Shown here piece by piece: positions 41,554 to 52,396 of a stretch of 64,000 nt of DNA. The position numbers were made by a program, and so were the translations under genes. Source of the DNA: Craterostigma plantagineum. Its lineage: Eukaryota; Streptophyta; Magnoliopsida; Lamiales; Linderniaceae. Numbering within the stretch: position 1 is the first letter of the stretch; every line of letters starts with the position of its first letter. Location of the stretch: contig JAPQWV010000338.1 in NCBI GenBank assembly GCA_027422505.1, positions 372,001 through 436,000 on the forward strand, given 5' to 3'. The notes under the pieces are model-generated. The model made no database searches and was not told where the DNA came from. It saw only the letters and a list, made by a program, of their open reading frames with translations.

Positions 41554-44265
41554 GTGGTTAGCTCTTGCCGTCTTTGATTTTTTTTCAACCTTGGCTAAGC
41601 CCTTCTTCTCTCATTTTTTTTATGAGCATGAGAGATTATCGAAGGAAGGGTTCTTAACATCTTTCCCACGTTTCTAAACTCCCCTTCTCGTGTCATTAAG
41701 CCCCTCTTCTCTCAGTCCCTTTGCGAGTGAAAGATTATCGATGGAGGAGTTCTTACTAACAGATTATTTAAAGGAGTTTTTTTTTTTTTAAAACAACGGC
41801 GGGGCTACGCTTTTTGACACCGGCACTCAACCTCCACTTTCTCTATAGACCGGGTAAGATGATATCTGAAAGCTTCTCAGGTCGGCGGTTTATAATTCCC
41901 GGGTTTTCTCAAATAAAAGGCTCAGGCTCAAAGTGGCAAACTACGGGGGCCAATCGTGGTTGGATACTTTGGCTATGGACTGAATTCCTAATGCCTTCCT
42001 CATTTTCATGCAATCACACTTTAAGTAGTTTCAAAACGTAACACACAAGCAAGTTCTGAAGAGAAATAAATTAAGCAAATTCACACAACCAAAGAAATGA
42101 GCAAAAAGCTCTCAGGCTCAAAAATCTCACAAAAATCAGGTTATGTGTACGAATCTATCAGGTATCGTCAAGTTCATCATGTAAGGAAGAAGTAGACTAC
42201 GCATATATATCCTAATTACTCACAAAATTCCCAACATGCCATCATCCTTTGATCAATAAGAAACATGATTTCCAAAAAAAATTCATGCCTAATTTTCAAA
42301 AAAAATTATTCCAAAATCAAGTCATATATAATATGTTCGCATCAATTCGCAGAAATTCCCCTCCCCACACTTAAGATTTACGTTGTCCACAACGTAACAA
42401 TCATGTAACATAAGGAAGCGGAAATAAATAGATAAGCGAACTTCCCTAAATAATCTGATGTGCATAATTTGTACGGCTCTTCCCCACACTTGAGATTTTG
42501 AATTCCTGCGATTATCGAAAAAACAGAATCATAAAAACTTAAAAAATATGCATAGAAATAAAGGAAAAACATAGGATAGGCTTGGGGTGCCTCCCAAGTA
42601 GCGCTTTCTTTAATGTCTTTAGCTAGTCGTTTAGTGGTTTCAAGGTGGTTCAAACAATATACAATTGAGGATACGGCCACTGGGCTTAAGCTCCAAACAT
42701 GGCGGTCCCTCGAAGGAGCGCCTCTCTTTATCATCCTCCTTACTGCCTTTAATATTTCTCAATTTTTTTCACAGTGACCTGCGCTGTATATTGCAAAGGA
42801 AACGGTGTAGTTTGATCAATGACATCTAAAAAGTAACACTCATAATCATGCTTGCAATTATTATCCGGAGTGCTAAATGTTACTTTCTTTGCATCCACCC
42901 TAGACTTCAAACTACCATTCGTAACATCTACCATGTTTGCGGCTAGAAATGATCCCTCAAAGATCAAGGGTAAATGTTCAACCTCTTCCAAATAATAAAT
43001 AATGAAACCTGCGGGAAATCTATCACTTGTTGCTAGCACATCCCTTCGAGGACAAAAAGTAGAAACAACATCGAGCTTGCATTTGTTCATGAGTAAGTCC
43101 TTGTGGTATTTCACATATTGGGGTACCTGTGCAAGATCTTTGACAAGCGATAAGTTAAAATGTATTTGCTTGAGACGAGAAAGAAATTTACCATACTCAT
43201 TGAAAACCATATCCTTGTTTAGCAAAGTTGGGTGTGGGATCTCCGGTTGATTCGCCTTAGCCGTGACCTCTTTTTCTTTGTCAACTTGTTCTTCCTTGAC
43301 ATGAGCTTCTTGCGTCACGGGATTCATCACCACTTTCTTCACTTGCTCTTCTACTTTCTCTTCAGGGATCTCGACATCGTTCTTCTCCGCAGCTTCCTTC
43401 TTGGCGCTCTTCTCGGCAAGATATTCTCCAAATGGATCTTTTAGTATTCCCTGTGTTAGGGCTGCCGGAAACGGAATTTTTGGTTGATAAATGTTGACTG
43501 GTGGTCTTGGAGCAACATCCTCCCTGCTCCTCGGTGTAACGTCATGGCAATACTCCTTTGGTTTTGTGTCCGTTTTGATAGGTAATGCACTTAGCTTTCG
43601 TTGTTGGATAGTTTCAGCTATTTCTCCGGCTTGCTTCTCTAACTCTCTCAAGGAAGATTCAGCACTTCGCAGTCGAACTTCTTGACTATCCAAGCAATCG
43701 AGCTTCTCCATCAACTTGGTGAACTTGTCTTCAAGCTTATCCAAATGACAATCGGGAGCATTCTCATAATTTTCGCCTTGAAACCCATGTGCTCTTTGAT
43801 TCTGAAATTTTGGAGGAGCTTGTTGATGATATCCGTAGCTCATGTTAGGATGAACTTGGGGAAAAATTTGCTCCTCTTGGTAGTTCCCTATATACTCGGC
43901 ACAATCCATCGAGAGAGTGGGTAGACATTGAGTTGCGTCATGACTTCCACCGCAAGTAGTGCATAGAGGGATATATGTAGGGTATGGACAAGGAGGTACA
44001 AAAGCTGTAGGGTATGGATGAGGAGGTACGAAAGCTGTGGGGATCATCGGAGCATGCTGCCACTGTACTGTGTTAACGGCTGACTTCGTTGTAAGATGCA
44101 GTAAGGCTGCATTCATTAAGCTTTGCATCTGAAGGCCGTTTGCTGTAATTTGTTGTTGTAGGACGTCAAACTTAGGATTGAGCGCGGTTGTGCCGATGAT
44201 GTCATACATTTCCGGTGATTACTTTGCCTCCGATTTACCTAGAACAAGAGAAAAAAATACTCGTA
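41554..44265. other. Filler between the two duplicated copies (Athila-like fragment)
   Basis: This 2.7 kb is found in neither copy. 41554-41780 has two imperfect repeats of a TAAGCCC(T/C)CTTCTCTCA...GAGAGATTATCGA block. 42370-42740 contains GGGGTGCCTCCCAAGTAGCGC, a conserved landmark downstream of gag in Athila-like plant elements when read on the minus strand. 42749-44209 is an Athila-like gag ORF. The right edge runs without a break into the retroelement-derived non-coding block of copy B. A possible LTR start TG lies at 41555 in the broken copia frame. Confidence 0.7.
42749..44209 (-). CDS. Athila-like gag polyprotein ORF
   Basis: 486 uninterrupted residues on the minus strand. The N-terminal part has a CTTCGGSHDATQC segment, the family's Cys/His box before a Gln/Pro-rich stretch. 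The middle is a coiled coil (LDKLEDKFTKLMEKLDCLDSQ). The C-terminal third has FNEYGKFLSRLKQIHFNLS, LAQVPQYVKYHKDLLMNKCKL and FEGSFLAANMVDV. These follow the Athila gag-to-protease linker (FGKFLxxFKKLHINIP, MPxYxKFMKDLLxxKRKL). No RT is attached, so this is a non-autonomous element or a fragment. The unbroken frame suggests it is fairly young. Gag would form particles for element RNA. Confidence 0.75.
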   Translation of the reverse strand: MYDIIGTTALNPKFDVLQQQITANGLQMQSLMNAALLHLTTKSAVNTVQWQHAPMIPTAFVPPHPYPTAFVPPCPYPTYIPLCTTCGGSHDATQCLPTLSMDCAEYIGNYQEEQIFPQVHPNMSYGYHQQAPPKFQNQRAHGFQGENYENAPDCHLDKLEDKFTKLMEKLDCLDSQEVRLRSAESSLRELEKQAGEIAETIQQRKLSALPIKTDTKPKEYCHDVTPRSREDVAPRPPVNIYQPKIPFPAALTQGILKDPFGEYLAEKSAKKEAAEKNDVEIPEEKVEEQVKKVVMNPVTQEAHVKEEQVDKEKEVTAKANQPEIPHPTLLNKDMVFNEYGKFLSRLKQIHFNLSLVKDLAQVPQYVKYHKDLLMNKCKLDVVSTFCPRRDVLATSDRFPAGFIIYYLEEVEHLPLIFEGSFLAANMVDVTNGSLKSRVDAKKVTFSTPDNNCKHDYECYFLDVIDQTTPFPLQYTAQVTVKKIEKY

Positions 44266-45808
44266 ATTAAATAGTTTTGGTTTAAAAATATAAATAACGA
44301 TAAACTAAATAAGCGATAAACACAACAATAAAAATATTATAAATAACGACTACGGGTTGGACGATGAAAGCAAAGTATTTGACACTTCGAATCCCCCTAG
44401 CTCAATCGAACGACAAACAAGTTATATATTTTAGCTAATTACTAGACCGTGAGGATTCCTAGAACATGCATACGAATTTATACGACTGACGAAACTGCGC
44501 CTTATCACATAAGAATCGTAAACAACTAATCTATGAATTAAATAGCTGGGCAAGCTTCCCTAACTAGTCAATCACAGATCGCATTTAAACACAATGAATC
44601 CCGCTATTAGATTTGACTCTAATTCGGCGGGGTAGTTCAACCTATCTCTAGCGATGAGTTTATTCCGCTCGTTTACGAGTGGTCTAATCGTTAGCGCCTC
44701 TCTCGAGCGCAACTTACGGTTTCCCAAAACTTATTTCGACCTTAGACATAATCAAAATAATATCGTAATTCGTAACCGAGTCATAATAATAGCAAAACAA
44801 CAATACTTTAACACACGTACGATATTGCTAGGGTTCATCATTATCTCAAATACTACGAGATTAGCTACTCATACGAAACATCAACACGACGAGAAGTGTA
44901 TATAACAACGAGAAAATTATAATTTCTTCCCTGAATATCGCCTAAGTAGTTGATCCTTCGTTGAGGACTTTTGTCGAGCAGATGGTGGGCGAGCAACTTC
45001 AACCTTTTCCTTGCCCTCTCACGTACTTCCGTTCGCTGCTCCTCCTACGCCCGCAGCCCGTCACAGTCGCAGCAGCCCACGAGTCAGCTCGCTACCTCCG
45101 TCTGTCAATCTCAACAGCCGTCCCACCTCGTGCACCCGGCTCGGATCAGCCCTCCGTCAGTCCCCGCAGCTGCTCCCTCGTCGCTGTTGCTTGCCTTCGC
45201 TTCACGGTCCACGGATCAGCCCTGCAGCACTGCCGTCGCCGATCAGCCGCAGCCCCACAAAGACTAGTCGCTGCTCTACACCCCCGGCTTTGCGCTTCAC
45301 GTCGATTCCCCCCTCCACCTCCTCCAATTGACGCTACCATTTATAGATGCGAGGCATGCTTAGAGGATGAGCAAGTCTTCATCGAGCCTTGTGTATGATG
45401 GTGATTGTCGAGTTCAATTTCTTCATTTGGCTGCGGTGTGTGTGCGAATCGTTGCAAATCTTCATCTTGTGGGTCTTCTTTGCTTCTTGTCGTTTACATT
45501 TGTGTTGAATACATGAGTTTCCTTCCCTCTTAGTTAATGTAAAAGGTTTGGGCTTTTATTGGGCGTTGGAACTGATGGACTGAATTTATTTTTCGGCCCA
45601 ATTATTTTTGGGCCGATATTTGGTTTGACGGTTCCTCAATAATTCAAGCCCGAATATTCCCGGTTGTAGTTCTTTTCCCCAATATCTGTCAAAAATAAAA
45701 TATAAACGTGGTACGTATGATATTCGAGGGAAATTCAATAAAAAAAAAACAACCGATATTACGCTTTTACGGGGTATAAAGTACGATATAAATTCCATTT
45801 ATCACTTG
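44266..45808 (-). mobile_element. Retroelement-derived non-coding block, copy B
   Basis: Nearly identical to 20871-22413. On its left it joins an Athila-like gag whose ATG is at 44209, with a plausible acceptor-like TTGTTCTAG between them. Read on the minus strand, the whole could therefore be leader plus gag of one element, which would identify the family of the block. Confidence 0.6.
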
Positions 45809-46999
45809 CTACGGTTTACTGCCGGCGTACTTAGATGCGGTGAGGCAAGCCAACGAGGGCAGTATCACCGATTGGGAGATGGACGAAGACTGTCGGTTCA
45901 AGTACATGTTCTTGGCATACGGCGCATGCGTCAGAGGCTTTACGTACATGAGGAAAGTCATTTCTATCGACGCGACTTTTTTGAAAGGGAAGTATAAGGG
46001 TGTCCTGATGATTGCCACTGCCCAAGACGACGATTACCATCAATATCCTGTAGCATGGGGTCTTGCCGACGGGGGGGGAGGGAACAGAGTCATGGACGTG
46101 GTTTCTCACGAGATTGCGACGTTTTGTCGCGGATAGCGACGATCTTGTAATAATTTCTGATCAAAACAATGGAATCAAGAATGCAGTCCCGATAGTTTTC
46201 CCGAACGCATTTCATAGTTTCTGTGCGTGGCACCTTCAACAAAACGTGAAGACGAAAATGAAGAAGAAATGTGCTTGCCCGATTTTTTGGCGTGTCACGA
46301 CTGCCTACACAAAGAGCGAGTCCGACAGTGCTTTTAAGCAGCTTGAAGCAAAGTACAAGGACGTGGCAAAGTATCTTGATGAAGTTCCGAAGGAAACGTA
46401 GAGGCGAGCATATTGCCCTAGATCAAGATACAACATAATGACGACCAATGGATCGAAGTCTATAAATGCGGCTCTACGTAAGGACAGAGAGCTTCCAATT
46501 ATTGGACTGTTGGACTCGATTCATCGACTAACGTCATCATGGTTCAGCAAGCATCGGCAATCTGCGGAGGCTTCCATCGCCGCGGACATGACTAGGTTTA
46601 CGCCGAAGGTGGAGTCGATCATACGAGAGCGTTTTGCCAAGTCGCAAAAAATTTCATGCGTCGGAAGTCGGACATCTAACATATAACGTGTTTGGGCAGC
46701 ATGTGAACGAGGTGGTCAATTTGGGGCTGCGCAAATGCACGTGCATGATGTTTGACATCGATCGTATCCCATGTCCACATGCGATTGCAGCTTGTGGTTG
46801 CGCCCAAGTTTCAGTGTATTCATTAGTGCACGATTATTATACCTTGGAGATCTGGAGGTTGGCATACGAAGGTACTATACGGCCGGTCACGGATCGCATT
46901 GAAAGTAGTATGGATATGTTGCCGCCTCTTGTTGGTTCACAACGTGGACGACCCCAGAAAAATAGGTTTCCTTCGGTTGGTGAATTTGGTAGGAGATAA
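45809..46999 (+). pseudogene. MULE transposase, C-terminal catalytic half, copy B
   Basis: Has the same domains as copy A (catalytic IDATFLKG and IISDQNNG motifs, SWIM finger) and the same three lesions: the G-run frameshift near 46071, the TAG at 46399-46401, and the A-run frameshift near 46648. Few substitutions separate the copies (for example FHS for FHC, and VAKYL for VEKYL). The N-terminal half is not present at this location; the Athila-like sequence stands in its place. Confidence 0.9.
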
Positions 47000-47145
47000 G
47001 GTTGTAGTGTTTGCTTATATTTGTATTACGTACGTTTATACGTTGCAATTTGTTTTCTGTTATGTTAGGTTTTGATACGTGTGTGTCTGCTTTCTGTGTT
47101 GCGTTGCCATGTTATGCTTCGTTTACGTAACACATTTTAGAAAAA

Positions 47146-47672
47146 GGGTAATTCTATTCACACCCCGTATTTACTAAATACACCCCCCACTAAAATAAAT
47201 ACTACTAAATATAGTATGTGTTCAAGTTTAATTAATTCTTTTTTTCTCTCATATTATTGCATTCAATTCATAGAGAAATTTTAACGTAATCAATTTTATA
47301 TTAGAATTCAGCAAAATATATAAGTATGGGTTATATTTATACTATCTATAATATTAAAATATTATATTATTTATCTATAAGATTATTCTTATTCAAATAG
47401 GTTAATTATTAGTATTACTGAAATTTAAATAATACCTTTTAAAACAGTAAAAGTGTAGATTAATATAAAAATAAACTATTATTAAGTGAGATGTGTTAAT
47501 GAAAAATAAGTTAACTAACACAATTATAATTGGGTATTGTTGATTAATTATTGCACTATATGGTTATAGAATTCGCTCTCCTTGTATGTGAAGTATTTAA
47601 TGTGCTATTGTCATGTTGCACTATATATGTAAAGTATTTAATGTAACGCAAGGGGTGTGAACAGTAGCACCC
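47146..47672. mobile_element. MITE with GGGT...ACCC ends, copy B
   Basis: Same position in the duplicated block and same ends as 23751-24277. The right flank here reads TTTAGAATA, one base changed from the TTTAGAAAA duplication. Confidence 0.65.
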
Positions 47673-47714
47673 TTTAGAATATTACGATACGAATATGGAA
47701 ATAGAAAACCCTTA

Positions 47715-47955
47715 CGCAAAGATGCGCAGGGGTCCGCATCGCGTATGCAGCGAAGCCCGCACGGATGCGCATGAGACCCCTGCGCATCTTTGTGGTTGTC
47801 GCCGGGTCCCCTGCCCATAACGTGAAGGTCCCCTGAGATTAAGGTTTGGGTCCCATGATAGTAACGCGGGGGTCCCATGAGTCTTGCGCGCAGGGAGGTC
47901 GCGTTACGAGCATGGGACCAAACATTAAAGGCAGGGGACCTGCCGATTACCACAC
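47715..47955. repeat. GGGTCCC-rich array with hairpin, copy B
   Basis: Duplicate of 24326-24560, including the 14-bp perfect hairpin arms. One C is missing in a GGGACCC word near 47919. Confidence 0.7.
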
Positions 47956-48542
47956 GGTACCCGCACATTAGGGTTAGTCGTGTTCGCTTATTGGGTGGGA
48001 CCAATAATTGCTCAATTATTTGTCAAAAGTGACATGTAAGAGCAGTGTCTCTATTTATTGGTCAAAAGTGAGATGTCAGAGCAGTGTCACTATACAGTAT
48101 GTACAGGACAGATGACTTGACATTTTATTCCCGATTTGCTTGAAATGTTGTGAAAATCTAATAATATTAAATTCCTTAATATGATAATAATTAATGAAAA
48201 ATTAAGTGTGCGTTAAAAAAATAAAATAAAATGACCACTCGATGAACAATATCTAACTCCAAGTTTAAAACAAAGAAAATATATTTTACAACATGTATTT
48301 CAAGCCGTACGATCACTGACGTGAATCTAGTAAGAGAGCACACTGAGAAAACATACTCATGGTTGTGATTTATGTAGGCTGTAACAATCTTATAAACTGA
48401 ACGTAATTCTTGTGATTTAATCCAATTTTTTTGTTCTGTGCTATTTTATGATGACTTTATATTGTAGTCTACGATAAACAAAGTATAAATACGCTCAATT
48501 AATCGCTTACTTCCATGAATTAACATTGTAAAAATCGCACAT

Positions 48543-48800
48543 GAACATAGGGGACCCACTTTTTTTGGACAGCGGACCCACTCTTCAAAACAGGGGACCC
48601 GCGCATATTGCATAGTCCCCACACTCAGATGTCCGGGTCGGACGTGGTCCCGTCAAAATTGTCCGCATGTCATTGTCGGGTCCCGACCGGTACCTTCGAA
48701 ATGTCGCTTGATTTAAGCAGAAGATCCGCGCGTAAAGGGCAGGGGACCTGTGCGTTATAAGCATGGGTCCAGCGCTTGTATTCAGGGGACCCGCGCAGGG
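48543..48800. repeat. GGGTCCC-rich array, copy B
   Basis: Duplicate of 25148-25405 with one extra G near 48552. The roughly 220-bp direct repeat pair follows at about 48849-49275. 48116-48542 is the same AT-rich non-coding stretch as in copy A. Confidence 0.65.
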
Positions 48801-49290
48801 AGCGTTCGTAGATAACACGGAAAAGTTAATATAAAAAAGTTAAGTTATGTCAAATCACTGCCAATCGCGTTATTTTCATGTCAACTCACACATCATTCTC
48901 AGACTGACAAAAAGTTGAAAAACACTGACAAAATCACCTCTCACAATTTCTAAACCCTAAATTGATATCAAACACACGTAAAGTTAATATCAAACAACTA
49001 AAATTAAAATTAAACAGAGATCACAAACAACACATGAACGTTTAATCAACAACAGAAGAAAACTAGACAGTTGTCAAATCACTTAAAATTCAGTTCTTTT
49101 TATTTTTACGTCAAATCACACATCAGTTTCACTGACAAAAAGTTTGAAAACACAGAAAAACACAATCTTTCACAATTCTAAACCCTAAATTCATATCCAA
49201 CACACGTAAAGTTAATATCAAACAAGTAAAATTAAAATTCAACAGAGAATTCCTCAACACATGAAATTTATACTCAACACAGGAAATTTT

Positions 49291-52200
49291 TTTTTTTTTT
49301 TTGTAACCTGAATGTTTATTTACCACAGTCTCAAATATCAGTTGTTACAACGCTACTCTATACATCCCATATTAAACAGGAAACTCACAAACTCTACGGA
49401 AAACAAATGAATTAACCGCACTCTTCTTCACACATACAGACTGTAATCTCCCTTTCATTTCCCGCCCTAGTACTTGGTAGAGCTGATGTTCTGATCTTGC
49501 TTCCTTTCCATTCATCCTCCAGTTTCGTTCAGCCCATATTTGGTAAAGCAGAGCATTGTACACTGCAATTTTAATCTTACACTGCATGTTCCGTGAAGCC
49601 CCCATCTTATCCAGCCATGAACACAGGTCCCCATATGTTATAAGTCGATCTGTACACTGCAGCCAATTCTTCACCAACACTGCTAGTTGTTGGCTAAATC
49701 TGCATTCCAGAAACAGATGTTCCAAAGTCTCTTCGCATATACCACAGAGTTTGCATGTCTGATCTTGGATCTGTATCCCCACTTCTTTAGTCTATCCATC
49801 GTGAGAAGGCGCCTATGAAGCAGCAACCACAGCATGAATGAATGGCGAGGGATGCTGTATCTGTTCCAAGTAGCTCTGTAATATGGGAAAATTGGAGCTA
49901 TACCTTTCAACCATTCATACCCCGAGGCAGCAGAATACCTACCATCAGCAGCTAGTTTCCACTTCCGTCCATCATACCCCTCTCTAAATCTGTCTTTCAG
50001 GCGATGCAATTTCTTCCAATACCAGCAGGAATCGGTAGCAGGCGTAAATTCCCAGAAGCCAACTCCTTTTATATAAACAGAATTGACCCATTTAATCCAC
50101 AGTGAATCCCCATCTAGTGTGATATCCCAAATTTGCTTCCCCATTAAAGCTTTATTCCATGTCTCACAGTCCCTCAAATTAAGCCCTCCATATTTTTTGG
50201 TCTACACACCTGCTTCCAATTAAGCAATGGCAGACAGTGCCCATTTTCTGACCTACCCCATAGAAAGTCTCGGCAGACTTTATCCACCTCTTTTGAGACC
50301 GCTGCTGGCAGCATAAAGATCGTACCCCAGTATCCATGAGTGGCCAACAGTATTGAGTTTATCAGACATAACCTCCCGGCATACGAAAGGTGCCTGGTAG
50401 CCCAACATTTTAGCCTCGCTGTTATCTTATCGATCATCAATTGGCAGTCATTTTTGCGCCATTTGGTTGGGGAAATAGGTACCCCTAAGTACCTCATTGG
50501 GTACTGCCAAGGCTGCAATCCCGTGCTCTTTCTGATTTCCTCCTTTACATGGGTTGAGACCCCTGCTAAGAACAGTCGGGACTTATGCGCGTTTGCTTCC
50601 AGGCCAGTGGTATATCTAAATTGCTCGAGCGCCTCAGTTATTACCTTCACAGCTCCAGTTTGACCCTTACAAAAAATCATCAGGTCATCTGCAAAACACA
50701 AGTTTACCAGTTTGACAGATTTACACATAGGGTGAAATCTGAACCGGGGGTTCTTGGAGGCTACTTGCAGCTGCCTTGTCAAGTATTCCATGGTTATGAC
50801 AAATAGTAAAGGAGAGATCGGGTCTCCTTGTCTCAACCCTCTGCCACTCTTGATATACCCATCTTGTGTCCCATTAACTGATATGGAGTAGGAGACAGTT
50901 GTTATGCATTCCGTAAGCCAGTTTATGAACTTCCTCGGGAATCTTAGCAGCCCCAACCATTCCTTTAGGAAGCCCCAATCCACTGTATCATAGGCCATCT
51001 TGATATCTACCTTCATTAGAGCCCGAGCCGAGGCATTACTCCTATTGTATAGCCGAATCAGATCCTGACACAAGAGTATATTGTGCACTATGGACCGACT
51101 TTCCACGAAGGCACTCTGATTTGCATGAACCAGTTTGGGCAGCAAAGGCTTCAATCTACTACAGAGCATTTTCGAGATGCATTTATAGAGAGAATTACAG
51201 CATGAGATTGGTCTATAATCCTGTGCTGTTGCTGGGGTTGGAACCTTTGGAATTAAGCATAAAATTGTGCCATTCAGCCGAGGTATCATCCTCCCTTTCT
51301 CGAAAAACTCCATTACAGCTTCAGTGATCTGCTCCCCCACCACATCCCATGCCTTCTGAAAAAACCCACTGCCATAGCCGTCCGGACCAGGGGCTGAATC
51401 CGCATGAATGCTCATCATAGCCTCTTTTACCTCCTTTCTATCAAACGGCTTTATAAGGCCTAACTGGTCTTCCACAGATAATGTATACCCTTCAGAAACC
51501 ACCAGAGGGTCTGGCCGCAACTTCACACATTTGTCTTTGGCCAACAAGTTCTGATAATAATCAGCAAAATGCTTATGGATCTCACTGCTATCAGATAAAA
51601 CATTACCTTCTGCTGTTTGAATGGTGACCACTCTGTTCCTGTATTGCCTTCTTTTGATCACCGCATGGAAATAGGCTGTGTTTTGGTCTCCCTCTGCCAG
51701 CCATCGGGTTTTAGCTTTCTGTCTCAGAAAACAGTCATTGGCTTTGCTCAGAAATCCAAATTCCTGTCTGATCCGTTGCTCTTTCTCCAACAGCTCCTTG
51801 TTCATAGGGTCCCCATGTAGGGCTAATTGACATTCAGTCAGCAGTTGCCTAGTAGCTTCTGTTTTCGTGTTAATACCTGCAAATAGCGACTTGTTCAGGG
51901 CCCTTAGTGGACCTCTAAGGAGGGCCAGATTCCTGCAGACACCTCTCATGGTTGTCCCTCTTTCCCAATCCCAGTGGCTCTCGATTGTACTCAAGAAGGT
52001 TGGACTAAGACTCCACATATTAAAATATTTGAAAGGCCGCTGCTGCTGCAAACATTGTCCAGGCCTGCTCAACAAAATTGGTGTGTGATCAGAAATGCCC
52101 TCGCTGAGAAATTCGACTGTATAATCAAAGTATTGGTTGATCCATTCCTCATTTGCAAATGCCCAATCGATTTTAGACCAAATCCTTCTCTCATGGCACT

Positions 52201-52315
52201 GCTTATTAGTCCATGTGTATTTGCACCCACTCGATCTAACCACTTCGAGTTGACAGTGGTAAGTACACTGATTGAATTTTTGAAATTCATCAGTGGTAAG
52301 TACACTGATTAAGTA
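49291..52315 (-). mobile_element. 5'-truncated LINE, copy B
   Basis: Same insertion as in copy A, with the AACACAGGAAATTTT target duplication at 49276-49290 and 52316-52330. Confidence 0.92.
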
Positions 52316-52339
52316 AACACAGGAAATTTTAATCAACAA
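49372..52339 (-). pseudogene. LINE ORF2 protein, frameshifted, copy B
   Basis: Same domains as copy A but in three frames: 52339-50174 (endonuclease end and RT with FADDLMIF), 50177-49683, and 49782-49372 (CKLCG zinc-binding end). Two single-base losses cause this. One is in the T-run near 50193 (six T here, seven in copy A) and one in a C-run near 49778 (four C, five in copy A). Substitutions include K to M in the RT palm motif VDIKxAYD. Both indels are in homopolymers, so consensus error is possible. Confidence 0.9.
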
Positions 52340-52396
52340 ACAAAATTACTAAAAATTGTCCCAATCTTTATTCAAATAGAACATGCGAGGTATTTT

